Source: Deltaproteobacteria bacterium
GTDB taxonomy: Bacteria > Desulfobacterota > Desulfobaccia > Desulfobaccales > Desulfobaccaceae
DNA length: 31,221 nucleotides
Assembly (NCBI GenBank): GCA_016874895.1
Contig: VGSX01000004.1
Span: 1 to 31,221, forward strand
Reading direction: 5' to 3'
The notes beneath the pieces were generated by a model. The model made no database searches and had not been told where the DNA came from. It worked only from the letters and a program-made list of their open reading frames with translations. The position numbers and the translations under genes were made by a program. Within the stretch, counting starts at the first letter, position 1, and each line of letters starts with the position of its first letter. Shown here piece by piece: positions 1-7,796 of the stretch.

Positions 1-717
1 ACCGACCACCGGCGGGACCTGTTGCATTATCTGGACCGGCTGGTCTCTCTGGGGTATCGTATCGGGGAACTGCAGCAACGACTCATCGAGGAAGAGGATT
101 GGGAGCGCTCCTGGCAGAAACATTTCAGACCCCGTCGGCTCACCGGGCGGTTTATAGTGCGCCCGCCCTGGGAAGAATATGCTCCCTCGGGCCTTGAGGT
201 GGTCCTGACCATCTTCCCGGGCATGGCTTTCGGCACCGGTCGGCATCCCAGCACCTGGCTCTGTTTACATGCCCTGGAGGATGTGGCCCAGGCCTGGCCC
301 CCTTCCCCTCCCCGGCAAGTCCTGGATGTGGGCACGGGCACCGGTATCCTGGGGCTGGCGGCAGGGCATCTGGGGGCCAAGGTGCTGGCCATTGATGTTG
401 ATCCCGAGGCCCTGGCTGCGGCCCGGGAAAACATCAGGTTGAATAAACTGCAAGATCGGGTGCGTGCCGATGATGTGCCCTTGGCGGCCATCCGAGAGCA
501 GTTTGATCTGATTTTCGCCAACCTTACTGCGGCGGACTTACGCTCCTTGGCCGAATCCCTGGCAGGGCGCCTGCGCCTTTTCGGACAGCTCATCATCTCG
601 GGTTTTTTACTCTCCGATGTCTCCGAGATACAGAAACGGTTCCTGGACCAGGGGTTGCTCTTTGACAAGGTCCTGCACAAAGATGATTGGGCCGCCCTGG
701 TGCTCAAGCGTTCCTAG
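1..717 (+). CDS. prmA: Ribosomal protein L11 methyltransferase PrmA, 5'-truncated by window edge
   Basis: SAM-dependent methyltransferase that methylates ribosomal protein L11 in the cytoplasm. The frame is open from base 1, so the true start lies upstream; about 90 N-terminal residues of a normal PrmA are missing. Seen directly: the PrmA signature around TIFPGMAFGTGRHPST (bases about 205-255), the class I SAM-binding loop VLDVGTGTGILGLAAG (about 319-366), an acidic ribose-binding strand (AIDVDPEALAAA), and FANLTAADL in place of the usual NIL-type catalytic loop. The stop is TAG at 715-717, and rsmE begins 4 nt later. A prmA-rsmE pair is a common bacterial arrangement, so the two are probably cotranscribed and translationally coupled. 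Family assignment is firm; only the 5' end is unknown. Confidence 0.95.
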   Translation, partial: TDHRRDLLHYLDRLVSLGYRIGELQQRLIEEEDWERSWQKHFRPRRLTGRFIVRPPWEEYAPSGLEVVLTIFPGMAFGTGRHPSTWLCLHALEDVAQAWPPSPPRQVLDVGTGTGILGLAAGHLGAKVLAIDVDPEALAAARENIRLNKLQDRVRADDVPLAAIREQFDLIFANLTAADLRSLAESLAGRLRLFGQLIISGFLLSDVSEIQKRFLDQGLLFDKVLHKDDWAALVLKRS

Positions 718-721
718 TTCC

Positions 722-1504
722 GTGGCCCCTGAAAATCCATTTGTTCGCCAGGCAGCTTCTGATCGTCAGCTCCGGCGTTTCTTTGCCGGACCGGAGTACT
801 TCCAGGGAGATGAAGTCGTTCTGCCTCCCGGGGAAACCCATCATGCGCTCAGGGTCCTGCGCCTCCCGGTGGGGGCCCGGGTGGAGGTGGCGGACGGCTG
901 CGGCAGAATCTATCTAGCAGAAATTGCCGCCCTGGAGCCCTCTAAGGTCCGCCTGCGCCTCTTGACCGAGGTGAGAACGGAGCGGGAATCGAACCTGGAG
1001 ATCACCCTGGGGCTGGCCCTGGTGCGAGGTGAGGTTTTTGATCTCATGGTCCGGCAGGTCACGGAGATGGGCATCCACCGGCTTATACCCTTTCGTTCGG
1101 CCAGATCGCTCATCAGACCGGACAGCTTGAAAAAATCACGCCTGGCCCGTTGGCGGCGGCTGGCCCAGGAGGCCCTGAAATCCAGTCAAAGGCAGGTGCT
1201 GCCGCAGATTGAGGAGCCGGTGGAGTTTGCCCAGGTGCTCCAAGGCGAGGAAGATGTTAAAATAATATTTTGGGAAGAGCAGCGGGATGACACCGCGGGG
1301 GTGGATTTAGCCTCCTTGCCCCGGCCGGAGCGGCTCCGGGCGCTCATCGGTCCGGAGGGGGGCTTTAGCGCGGCCGAGGCCGCCGCGGCCCAAAAGGCCG
1401 GATTCCTCATCATGGGCCTGGGACCGAGGAGGCTCAGGGTGGAGACTGCAGCCCTGGCCGCGGTGACGGTGCTGCAGTATCTCTGGGGTGACCTGGGCGC
1501 ATGA
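722..1504 (+). CDS. rsmE: 16S rRNA (uracil1498-N3)-methyltransferase RsmE
   Basis: SPOUT-class methyltransferase that makes m3U1498 in 16S rRNA; 260 aa, normal for the family. I chose GTG at 722 because it follows the prmA stop by 4 nt and starts just ahead of the conserved N-terminal PUA-like segment (RRFFAGPEYFQGDEVVLPPG); a longer open frame inside prmA is not convincing. The C-terminal trefoil-knot SAM site is visible: LIGPEGGFSAAEA (near residue 207) and LGPRRLRVETAA (near residue 232). VRQVTEMG, a family signature, lies centrally. The stop overlaps the next gene as ATGA (1501-1504), indicating translational coupling. Confidence 0.95.
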   Translation: MAPENPFVRQAASDRQLRRFFAGPEYFQGDEVVLPPGETHHALRVLRLPVGARVEVADGCGRIYLAEIAALEPSKVRLRLLTEVRTERESNLEITLGLALVRGEVFDLMVRQVTEMGIHRLIPFRSARSLIRPDSLKKSRLARWRRLAQEALKSSQRQVLPQIEEPVEFAQVLQGEEDVKIIFWEEQRDDTAGVDLASLPRPERLRALIGPEGGFSAAEAAAAQKAGFLIMGLGPRRLRVETAALAAVTVLQYLWGDLGA

Positions 1505-2445
1505 CGGTACAGCTTTCCCCCAAAACACCCTATTATAGCTTAAATGCCTATCTTAAGGACCGGGTGGGCGAACGGGTGCAGAAAATCACCCTGGATGCCG
1601 GTTTGACCTGCCCCAACCGGGACGGCCGGGTGGGCTGGGGAGGTTGTATTTATTGCAACCCGAGGGGTTCCGGCACCGGCGCCCATGCCCAGGGGCACAG
1701 CATCACCAGGCAACTGGCAGACGGCATGGCTCACGTCGGCAAGCGTTACGGGGCCAGGAAATTCATGGCCTATTTTCAGAGTTTCTCCAATACGTATGCA
1801 CCCCTGGAAAAACTGTGCCGCCTGTACGAGGAGGCCCTGGCCCACCCCCAGGTAGTGGGATTGAGCATCGGCACCCGTCCGGACTGCCTGTCCCCTGAAC
1901 TCATAAAACTCCTGAGTTCTTATAGCCGCACTCACTTGGTATGGCTGGAACTGGGCCTGCAATCCGCCCAGGACCGGACCTTGGCGCTAATCAACCGGGG
2001 TCATGATGCCCCGTGCTTTGCCAGGGCCGCGCACCTGACGGCCGGCCAGGGATTGCACGTGCTGGCACATGTGATACTCGGTCTGCCCCAGGAAGGGAAG
2101 GCCGAAATGCTGGCCACGGCGAGATTTTTAAGCAGTCTGCCGCTGGACGGCGTCAAGATTCATCTGCTCTATGTCATCCGCCAGACGCCCCTGGCCCGGA
2201 TGTTTGCCCAAGGAGCCTATACGCCCTTGCGCAGAGAAGCGTATATTGAGCTGTTAGTTGATTTTATTGAGCTGCTGCCGCCGCAAATGGTAATTCATCG
2301 CCTTACCGGCGATCCGCATCCCCATGAACTCGTAGAACCCCGCTGGTGCCTGGATAAAACCGGGGTATTGCAACAGATCAAAGAAACTTTTGGCCGGCGC
2401 CGGACGTTCCAGGGCCGCCTCTGGCAGCCGGAGTTACCGGCTTGA
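1501..2445 (+). CDS. Radical SAM protein, TIGR01212/YhcC family
   Basis: 314 aa radical SAM enzyme. The cluster-binding cysteines are C37, C49 and C52 (CPNRDG...GGCIYC), the long-spaced CX11CX2C variant typical of the TIGR01212/YhcC group rather than the plain CX3CX2C. Further family-like motifs are FQSFSNTYAP, LSIGTRPDCL and WLELGLQS, fitting an (alpha/beta)6 barrel. The physiological substrate of this family is not established to my knowledge. The ATG start shares bases with the rsmE stop, so the gene belongs to the prmA-rsmE transcription unit. The 3' end is followed 28 nt later by the TVP38-family gene. Confidence 0.88.
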   Translation: MTVQLSPKTPYYSLNAYLKDRVGERVQKITLDAGLTCPNRDGRVGWGGCIYCNPRGSGTGAHAQGHSITRQLADGMAHVGKRYGARKFMAYFQSFSNTYAPLEKLCRLYEEALAHPQVVGLSIGTRPDCLSPELIKLLSSYSRTHLVWLELGLQSAQDRTLALINRGHDAPCFARAAHLTAGQGLHVLAHVILGLPQEGKAEMLATARFLSSLPLDGVKIHLLYVIRQTPLARMFAQGAYTPLRREAYIELLVDFIELLPPQMVIHRLTGDPHPHELVEPRWCLDKTGVLQQIKETFGRRRTFQGRLWQPELPA

Positions 2446-2473
2446 TTTTCCCTTTAAGAAAGAGAACGTGATT

Positions 2474-3346
2474 GTGTCGAATCCCTCGGATAACTCAATT
2501 CAGAAAAATGGTACCTGGCTGCTGGCCGCGCTGGTCGCCTTACTCCTTATTTCTGCAGGTTGTATCCTGCTTTATCTGTTCCGGGACGTGGTCAGCGACT
2601 GGCTGGTGGATGCCTTCCGGTTTTTTAAGTCCAAGGAACAGGTGCGGGATTGGATCATGTCCTTCGGCGCCGCAGCTCCCCTGGTTTTCATCGGCATCCA
2701 GGCCATGCAGGTGGTGTTCGCCCCCATCCCCGGAGAAGCCACGGGTTTTTTGGGCGGCTTTTTGTTCGGCATTGCCCCGGGGTTTCTTTACTCCACACTG
2801 GGATTAACGATTGGCTCAACGCTGGCTTTTCTTTTAGGACGGTGGCTGGAAATTCATTTTGTGGAAAAGGTGGTGAGCAGACAGAACCTGGAGAAGTTTG
2901 ACTTCATCATCAAAAAGCAGGGTGCGCTCATCGCCTTTCTGCTCTTTCTCATCCCCGGCTTTCCCAAGGATTATTTGTGTTTTATCCTGGGCCTGAGCAA
3001 AATGCCCTTCCGGGTCTTTATCGTCATTAATATTATCGGGCGCATGCCCGGTACCTTAATGCTTACCTTGCAAGGAGCCAACATTTATAAAGGAAACTAT
3101 ATTTCTTTTTATATCCTGCTGGGAATTTTCCTGGTTGCCGGCATTCTGGTATATATTTATAAAGAAAGCCTCTACCTCTGGCTGCGGCACTGGAGCAGGC
3201 AACTGCCTTCGGCCGATGAGAAACCTCAGGTAAGGGCACCCCTGCCCCAAACCGGGCACGAAGTCACGCCCCCGCAATATCAGGGACAGGCCAGATGTGG
3301 GCCAGCTCAACAAACTGAAGAAAACATGAAAGATAACCCTTATTAA
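2474..3346 (+). CDS. TVP38/TMEM64 family (SNARE-associated/DedA-like) membrane protein
   Basis: Integral membrane protein of about 290 aa. It has an N-terminal TM helix (LLAALVALLLISAGCILLYL) and a core with the family pattern: FAPIPGEATGFLGGFLFG, then GSTLAFLLGRW, then a re-entrant-type FLIPGFPKDYLCFILG, and two further C-terminal TM segments. Bacterial members are linked to lipid or small-molecule movement across membranes, but no precise role can be given. GTG at 2474 is preferred because an A/G-rich stretch (AAGAAAGAG, about 2457-2465) sits at good spacing; GTG at 2468 is equally in frame, and a longer frame back to 2390 would overlap the radical SAM gene. The last 45 residues are a polar, Pro/Gln-rich tail, unusual for the family. 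Confidence 0.85.
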   Translation: MSNPSDNSIQKNGTWLLAALVALLLISAGCILLYLFRDVVSDWLVDAFRFFKSKEQVRDWIMSFGAAAPLVFIGIQAMQVVFAPIPGEATGFLGGFLFGIAPGFLYSTLGLTIGSTLAFLLGRWLEIHFVEKVVSRQNLEKFDFIIKKQGALIAFLLFLIPGFPKDYLCFILGLSKMPFRVFIVINIIGRMPGTLMLTLQGANIYKGNYISFYILLGIFLVAGILVYIYKESLYLWLRHWSRQLPSADEKPQVRAPLPQTGHEVTPPQYQGQARCGPAQQTEENMKDNPY

Positions 3347-3475
3347 ATCGTTATTCTTAGGAAGTGGGGCCGAAAAAGATAATCATGGGCAGAAGCTCCC
3401 GGCCTGTTCCACCGTGACTACACAGAATTTTTTTAACATCTTATCGAGCTTTCACACCACAGGAGGTAACAAATA

Positions 3476-3634
3476 ATGAGCACGATCGTTTACGTATTAA
3501 TTTTCGTGGGGGTCTGGGTGGTCCTGAATGCCTGGGTTCTACCTAAATTGGGCATTAGAACCTGAATGAGCCGGGATTCCTGCGCCGTGCCGCGCTCGGA
3601 AAAGCCGGATGTCAAGGATACTCAATCCCGTTAA
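3476..3634 (+). CDS. Candidate small selenoprotein: single-TM peptide with in-frame TGA
   Basis: ATG 3476 follows a perfect AGGAGGT Shine-Dalgarno at 9 nt spacing. The first 29 codons give an N-terminal hydrophobic helix (STIVYVLIFVGVWVVLNAWV) and then LPKLGIRT, and meet TGA at 3563-3565. The frame then stays open for 22 codons (MSRDSCAVPRSEKPDVKDTQSR, split here as MSRDSCAVPR and SEKPDVKDTQSR) to TAA 3632-3634, giving 52 aa if TGA is read as selenocysteine. That reading gives a U-x5-C pair just after the membrane anchor, a layout fitting a redox or metal-binding head. A hairpin resembling a bacterial SECIS lies 11-36 nt after the TGA. If TGA is a plain stop, the gene is a 29-aa single-pass micro-protein (3476-3565). 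Start is well supported; selenocysteine is inference. No sel genes lie in the window. Confidence 0.6.
3577..3601 (+). promoter_or_regulatory. SECIS-like hairpin downstream of in-frame TGA
   Basis: Lower stem UUCC (3577-3580) pairs with GGAA (3598-3601). A single U (3581) opposes UC (3596-3597). The upper stem is GCGC/GCGC (3582-3585 with 3592-3595), and the six-base loop CGUGCC (3586-3591) carries a GU. In E. coli fdhF the selenocysteine element has a bulged U17, a 4-bp upper stem and loop G23-U24 counted from the U of UGA; here the corresponding bases are U19, 4 bp, and G25-U26. The match is by eye and not scored by a covariance model. Confidence 0.5.
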
Positions 3635-3740
3635 AGGTGGTTTGGAAGGAACACTCGGACACCACGAGAAGCCGGGCAGGCCGGTTACCGCCTTTCCGTG
3701 GCCTATGGCGGCCAGGGACGTGGCAGGGCAAGATAACGGG

Positions 3741-3763
3741 GAGCGTTCTCGCTTATTTTTTTT
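3741..3763 (+). terminator. Weak intrinsic terminator after the candidate selenoprotein gene
   Basis: GAGCG-TTCT-CGCTT followed by A and eight T residues on the + strand. The stem is only about 5 bp with one G-T pair, so it is weak. It overlaps the 3' end of the convergent folE2 gene. It would close the rsmE-to-selenoprotein direction of transcription. Confidence 0.4.
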
Positions 3764-4586
3764 CCGACTGGCGTTTATCGGTTTCTATGTAGGCGTAGGC
3801 GGAATGATTGTGAATTGACTCGAAGTTCTCGGAATCTATGGAATACCAGGTGAAATTGTCATCTCTGTCCAATTTCACGGCGATTTCCCGGACAATATCT
3901 TCCACAAACATGGGATTGGAATAGGCCCGCTCGGTGACGAACTTTTCATCCTGCCGTTTTAGCAGGGCATAAACCTCGCATGAGGCCGACTCCTCGATTA
4001 TCCTGATCAAGTCCTCAATCCAGAAGAACTTTTTAAACCTCACCTGCACGCGCACCTCTCCCCGCTGATTATGGGCCCCCACCTGGCTGATCTCCTTGGA
4101 ACAGGGGCATAGGGTGGTAATGGGCACCTTGACGCAGGCAATGAGGTCGATGTTCCCCTTTTCATGCAATGATCCCTTGATGGTGCAGATATATTCCATG
4201 AGGGCGCTGGCCCTGGAGACCGGCGCCTGTTTTTCGACAAAGTAGGGGAAGGTCATTTCTATATGGGCGGACTGGGCGTGCAGCCGGCGGCGGGTTTCCT
4301 CCAGTATCTGGGGGATATTTTTAATGCTGATGTGGCGCCGAAATTCACTCAGGATCTCGATGAAACGGCTCATGTGAGTGCCCTTGTGACGGTAGGGCAG
4401 ATTGACATAGACGTTTATACAGGCCACGGTATTTTGGGTACCGTTAAACTTGTCCAGCACCACAATGGGATAAGAAATATTTTTCACCCCGACCTTGTCG
4501 ATGTCGATATTGCGATGATCGGGCATACTTTGCACATCGGCAATATCGGCCAGGGCTGCGGCGGTGTTGGCCTCCCCTTTAAGCAA
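3753..4586 (-). CDS. folE2: GTP cyclohydrolase IB FolE2
   Basis: 277 aa. Converts GTP to 7,8-dihydroneopterin triphosphate, the first step of folate (and queuosine precursor) synthesis. It belongs to the FolE2/MptA family, a metal-dependent tunnelling fold distinct from zinc-dependent FolE. Family motifs visible: DKVGVKNISYPIVV, GTHMSRFIEIL, the Cys metal-ligand region LCPCSKEIS (C160/C162) and GAHNQRGEV with H172, and a late ERAYSNPMFVED segment carrying the acidic ligand. TTG at 4586 is taken as the start because AAGGAG sits 8 nt upstream and no better ATG precedes the conserved region. It lies downstream of hisD on the same strand, separated by a repeat-bearing 159-bp gap. Confidence 0.93.
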   Translation of the reverse strand: MLKGEANTAAALADIADVQSMPDHRNIDIDKVGVKNISYPIVVLDKFNGTQNTVACINVYVNLPYRHKGTHMSRFIEILSEFRRHISIKNIPQILEETRRRLHAQSAHIEMTFPYFVEKQAPVSRASALMEYICTIKGSLHEKGNIDLIACVKVPITTLCPCSKEISQVGAHNQRGEVRVQVRFKKFFWIEDLIRIIEESASCEVYALLKRQDEKFVTERAYSNPMFVEDIVREIAVKLDRDDNFTWYSIDSENFESIHNHSAYAYIETDKRQSEKK

Positions 4587-4605
4587 GGTAACGTCTCCTT
4601 CTATA

Positions 4606-4745
4606 GGCGATCAGCTATCAGCATTCAGCAATATTAATGAGTTAAGTTAATCTGCCGAGGCCGCCTGGAATCAGTCATATCATGCGAAATAGTTAAATTT
4701 ACACTATGAGCTGACAGCTGTAAGCTAACCGCTGCATGCTTACCC
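4606..4745. repeat. TCAGC-rich dispersed repeat, copy A
   Basis: Fills the hisD-folE2 gap. The right part (about 4655-4745) reads ccgcctggaatcag ... tgagctgacagctgtaagc ... gcttaccc. It aligns by eye, with mismatches, to 7969-8031 in the same orientation and to 7797-7880 inverted. The left part (4606-4650, cagctatcagcattcagc ... gagttaagtta) matches the reverse complement of 8041-8085. No coding potential is seen. It looks like a non-autonomous or REP-like intergenic element. Confidence 0.6.
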
Positions 4746-6047
4746 TTAAACGTATCGGAACCGCTCTGCCACAGCCCGGGCGTGTAAGGGAAGACCCTCG
4801 GCTTCCGCCAATAAAATGATCGCGTCTTTCAGGGACCGCAACCCCTCTCTGGTCAGATGCTGAAAAGTCGGTTTTTTTAAGAAATCATCCACTGACAGCC
4901 CGGAGAACATACGGGCGGTCTGACCGGTGGGGAGGACATGGTTCGTGCCCGAGGCATAATCACCCACCGGGACGGGGGCATAGGGGCCGAGAAAGATGGA
5001 GCCGGCATGCCGGATGCGAGGCAAGATGGCAAATGGCTCCCGGGTGATAATCTGAAGATGCTCCGGGGCGTATAGATTAACAAAATCGACGGCTTCAGAC
5101 ATGTCCTGGGCCAACAGGACCGCGGAATGATGGTTGATGGCCTGGGCAAGGATGTCCTGGCGGGGCAGCACCTTGATTTCATTCTGAATAAATTCAATGA
5201 CGAGGTGGGCCAGGGGTTCCCAGGTGGTAACCAGAACGGCAGCCGCATCGGGATCGTGTTCCACCTGGGACAGGAAGTCGATGGCCACCATCCTGGCCTC
5301 GGCGATTTCATCGGCGAGAATGAGGGCTTCACTGGGGCCGGCGGGGGAGTCAATACCCACTTCCCCGAACACGAGCAGTTTGGCCGCAGTGACGTATTTA
5401 TTCCCCGGGCCGACGATCTTATCCACCCTGGGGACGGTCTCGGTGCCGTAGGCCATGGAGGCCACGGCCCAGGGACCGCCGATTTTATAAATCTTCTGGG
5501 CTCCAGCCAGGTGAGCGGCCGCCAGGGTGGTGGCGTTGGCGGTCATGCCCTGGTCCGGGGGTGTACAGGCAACGATTTCCGCCACCCCGGCCACCCGGGC
5601 AGGAATAATGGTCATCAGCACGGTGGAGGGATATTTGGCCAGTCCCCCGGGAATATAACACCCGACCCGGTCCAGGGGGCGACACAGACGACCGGCCAGG
5701 ATACCCGGCTGCACCTCGATGGCCCACATCTCCCGATCCAGTTGGGCCCGGTGAAATTTTTCGATGTTGGCCGCAGCCTGTTTGAGGGCATCGATGAGCT
5801 TGGGGTCCAGGGAATCATAGGCCGCGGCAATTTCCTCTGGGCCGGCTACCAGGTCCTCCGGACTTATATCAGCCTTAAACTGCCGATGAAAATCCATGGA
5901 GACGCGGTCCCCGTGTTGACGGACATCATTGACAATTATCCTGATATCGTCCAGGACCGCGGTCACGTCCACACTGGATCGTTTTACAATGGCTTGGCGG
6001 CGTTCGGGTGAAAGGTCGCGGATGGTTTCAAGGCTAAGATTGATCAT
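4746..6047 (-). CDS. hisD: Histidinol dehydrogenase HisD
   Basis: 433 aa, full length. Catalyses the last two steps of histidine synthesis, the NAD-dependent oxidation of L-histidinol to histidine. Family landmarks in order: GCYIPGGLAKYPSTVLMTIIPA, the NAD-site region IYKIGGPWAVASMAYGT, VDKIVGPGNKYV, GIDSPAGPSEALILAD, the zinc/substrate motif LSQVEHDPDAAAVLVT, NLYAPEHLQI, and GDYASGTNHVLPT. ATG at 6047 is followed directly by conserved-looking sequence; upstream GGGAT is a weak ribosome site. The gene stands apart from other his genes here, with a GNAT gene upstream and folE2 downstream on the same strand. Confidence 0.97.
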   Translation of the reverse strand: MINLSLETIRDLSPERRQAIVKRSSVDVTAVLDDIRIIVNDVRQHGDRVSMDFHRQFKADISPEDLVAGPEEIAAAYDSLDPKLIDALKQAAANIEKFHRAQLDREMWAIEVQPGILAGRLCRPLDRVGCYIPGGLAKYPSTVLMTIIPARVAGVAEIVACTPPDQGMTANATTLAAAHLAGAQKIYKIGGPWAVASMAYGTETVPRVDKIVGPGNKYVTAAKLLVFGEVGIDSPAGPSEALILADEIAEARMVAIDFLSQVEHDPDAAAVLVTTWEPLAHLVIEFIQNEIKVLPRQDILAQAINHHSAVLLAQDMSEAVDFVNLYAPEHLQIITREPFAILPRIRHAGSIFLGPYAPVPVGDYASGTNHVLPTGQTARMFSGLSVDDFLKKPTFQHLTREGLRSLKDAIILLAEAEGLPLHARAVAERFRYV

Positions 6048-6235
6048 AATAACTATCCCGGCTCAGTTTTTCCACAGGAGGTGATTTATTGTAACAATTT
6101 TCGCAGAAAAAGCCATAGGTAAGGGCAATATTTACAAGATCAGGGAATATATCCGTTTACCGGATAGTAACACTCTCCGGTGAAATGGCCAACGTCTGGT
6201 TTCTTTCCCGGTCCGCCTCGGTTCAGCCGGGATCA

Positions 6236-6811
6236 TCAGGCCAATCCCTTGCCCCGGAGGCGGTCCCGCCGGGCCTCCACATCGCAGACCATGACAATCA
6301 TGTCGATGTTGTTCCCGTAGAGGTCCTTCACCAAATCCTCGAAGACCGCTTTGACCCCGAAGCCGGCCCGTTTAAAGGCGTTGATGGCAGCGGGGGAGTT
6401 GAAATAGATTTCCGAGACGAGTTTTTCCAGGCCGAACTCCCCGGCCAGTTCGGCGATTTCGTTGATGAGCAAGGTCCCGAGACCTCGCCCCTGGAAGTCA
6501 CTGGCCACTACCACACGCACATTACCGAGATGGCGTTTCCAACCGGCGCGGCGCATATGCAGGGTGGCATCGCCCACGATTCTCCCGTTCACCTCGGCCA
6601 GGAGGGGAAAAACTTTCTTGTAGTCGATGTTATTTACCCAGGTATCGATTACCTTGGGATCGTGCACGTCACTGCGCAAGAACTGGCGGTCCAGGTCTGA
6701 AACCCGGGAAAAAAAATCCATCAGTTTATCCCGGTCCTCCCGCACCATGGGACGCAGCAGAACTTTGGTGCCGTCTTTGAGCACCCCCTCTTTGCGAAAC
6801 TCCTGCATCAT
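6236..6811 (-). CDS. GNAT family N-acetyltransferase
   Basis: 191 aa single-domain acetyl-CoA-dependent N-acetyltransferase. The acetyl-CoA pyrophosphate loop is visible as VASDFQGRGLGTLLINEIA (motif A, Q/RxxGxG), followed by AINAFKRAGFGVKAVF (motif B). The N-terminal segment LKDGTKVLLRPMVREDRDKLMDFF resembles GNAT domains of protein lysine acetyltransferases of the Pat type, but there is no cyclic-nucleotide or ADP-forming CoA ligase domain. The substrate is unknown. The start is set at 6811 because GGAGG lies 6 nt upstream; an earlier ATG (6817) overlaps that ribosome site, and the frame further upstream runs into the phosphoesterase gene. It lies 34 nt after the phosphoesterase stop and 188 nt before hisD, probably in one unit. 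Confidence 0.85.
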   Translation of the reverse strand: MMQEFRKEGVLKDGTKVLLRPMVREDRDKLMDFFSRVSDLDRQFLRSDVHDPKVIDTWVNNIDYKKVFPLLAEVNGRIVGDATLHMRRAGWKRHLGNVRVVVASDFQGRGLGTLLINEIAELAGEFGLEKLVSEIYFNSPAAINAFKRAGFGVKAVFEDLVKDLYGNNIDMIVMVCDVEARRDRLRGKGLA

Positions 6812-6845
6812 GGTCATCCTCCCCCTCTCCCGACCCGGCAGCGGT

Positions 6846-7592
6846 TCACACCCCTTCGGCCAAACGTTCGGCCAGGTAGGAGGGCAGTTTGGCCGCCAGG
6901 ATCTTACTTTGGGCAAAACCGATGTCATAGGGAACCAGTTTGAATTGCAATTCGAAGGCAACGGTATCGAAAACGGCGTATGAAGCCAGGGGAATACGGT
7001 TGCGGGGCTGGCCGACGCTGCCCGGATTGATCAAGTAAAGATTAGCTTGCTCCAGGCGGAATTTATCCTGGGAAATGGGCAACTGGGCCACCTTGCCGCG
7101 GACGTCCCGGTACCAGACGGCCCGGCGATGGGTATGGCCAAAGAAGCATACCGTAGCAGGGGTTAATTCCCGGCGCAACAGGTTGAGAACTCGTTTGCCC
7201 TGAAAGTGATGCGAAATATAGGCGTCCGGATTATATGGAGCGCCGTGGCAGGCCAGAAAACGGTTTTCAATGACCCGGTTAATGGGTAACTGCTGCAGGA
7301 AGGTCTTGTGAACCTCGGTCAACTGGTCCTGGGACCAGAGAACCGCCTGATAGGCAATGATGTTAAAATCCTGGGCCAGGGCGGGGTCAATGACCGCCCG
7401 GTCATGGTTGCCGGCCACGCAGAGAACTTCGTGTTGGCAGATGAGATCAATACATTCCCTGGGATTGGCATTATAGCCCACCAGGTCCCCCAGGTGGAGG
7501 ATGAGGTCGACTTCTTCATGCAAAATGGACTGGAACACCGCTTCCAGGGCTTCCAAATTGGCATGTACGTCTGAAATAAGGGCTAGTTTCAT
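6846..7592 (-). CDS. Metallophosphoesterase, YfcE/DR1281-like calcineurin fold
   Basis: 248 aa cytoplasmic metallophosphoesterase. The dinuclear metal-site motifs occur in the canonical order: DVH (SDVHAN, residues 8-10), GDxxG (LGDLVGYN), GNHD (AGNHDRAV), a lone His region (LACHGAPYN) and GHTH (FFGHTHRRAVW), then NPGSVGQPRN. The substrate cannot be deduced; relatives include phosphodiesterases and serine/threonine phosphatases. ATG 7592 is chosen because the conserved first strand MKLALISD starts there; the longer frame adds 20 non-conserved residues. A GGAGGAGG tract lies 17 nt upstream, farther than ideal. A good sigma-70-type promoter sits 59 nt upstream. Confidence 0.9.
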   Translation of the reverse strand: MKLALISDVHANLEALEAVFQSILHEEVDLILHLGDLVGYNANPRECIDLICQHEVLCVAGNHDRAVIDPALAQDFNIIAYQAVLWSQDQLTEVHKTFLQQLPINRVIENRFLACHGAPYNPDAYISHHFQGKRVLNLLRRELTPATVCFFGHTHRRAVWYRDVRGKVAQLPISQDKFRLEQANLYLINPGSVGQPRNRIPLASYAVFDTVAFELQFKLVPYDIGFAQSKILAAKLPSYLAERLAEGV

Positions 7593-7650
7593 ACCGCCGG
7601 CGTGTACACCTCCTCCGGCAAACCTAAACTTTCTCACCACATATGGCCTC

Positions 7651-7678
7651 ATTATAACAGGGGGGGGAGGGATTGCAA
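7651..7678 (-). promoter_or_regulatory. Sigma-70-type promoter for the phosphoesterase-GNAT-hisD unit
   Basis: On the minus strand TTGCAA (7673-7678) and a perfect TATAAT (7651-7656) are separated by 16 bp. The expected start of transcription is near 7644, giving a leader of about 50 nt to the ATG at 7592. The spacer contains a run of eight C residues. Confidence 0.7.
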
Positions 7679-7707
7679 CGATAAAGCCATGACTTCGCCA
7701 CCTTCCC

Positions 7708-7735
7708 TTGACATTTCTCTAACTCTTGATAAAGT
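7708..7735 (+). promoter_or_regulatory. Possible sigma-70 promoter, divergent, for the RNB gene
   Basis: TTGACA (7708-7713), 16-bp spacer, TAAAGT (7730-7735). It points toward the exoribonuclease gene, which starts at 8090, so the leader would be about 350 nt and would contain both repeat copies. The -10 is imperfect and a closer promoter inside the repeats cannot be excluded. Confidence 0.4.
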
Positions 7736-7796
7736 AACATGATTATTAAATATGCCAGCGGTCAGCCTGCAGCTGCCAGGTAAATAAATGACATTA

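Noticed and set aside
27..707. Long minus-strand open frame opposite prmA
   Set aside because: It is the antisense shadow of a GC-rich coding region; its translation is Ser/Arg-rich without domain, and PrmA motifs are clear on the plus strand.
3635..3740. GC-rich segment (agaagccgggcaggccgg) checked as a cobalamin riboswitch
   Set aside because: It resembles the AAGCC..GG-GACCGGC part only loosely, lacks the other conserved boxes, and lies downstream of, not before, any gene in either orientation.
5127..6011. 294-codon plus-strand frame opposite hisD
   Set aside because: Antisense shadow; composition is Gly/His-heavy and HisD is certain on the minus strand.
6130..6180. TATCCG-tttac-CGGATA hairpin as a terminator between the GNAT gene and hisD
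   Set aside because: The stem is short and no T tract follows in either direction.
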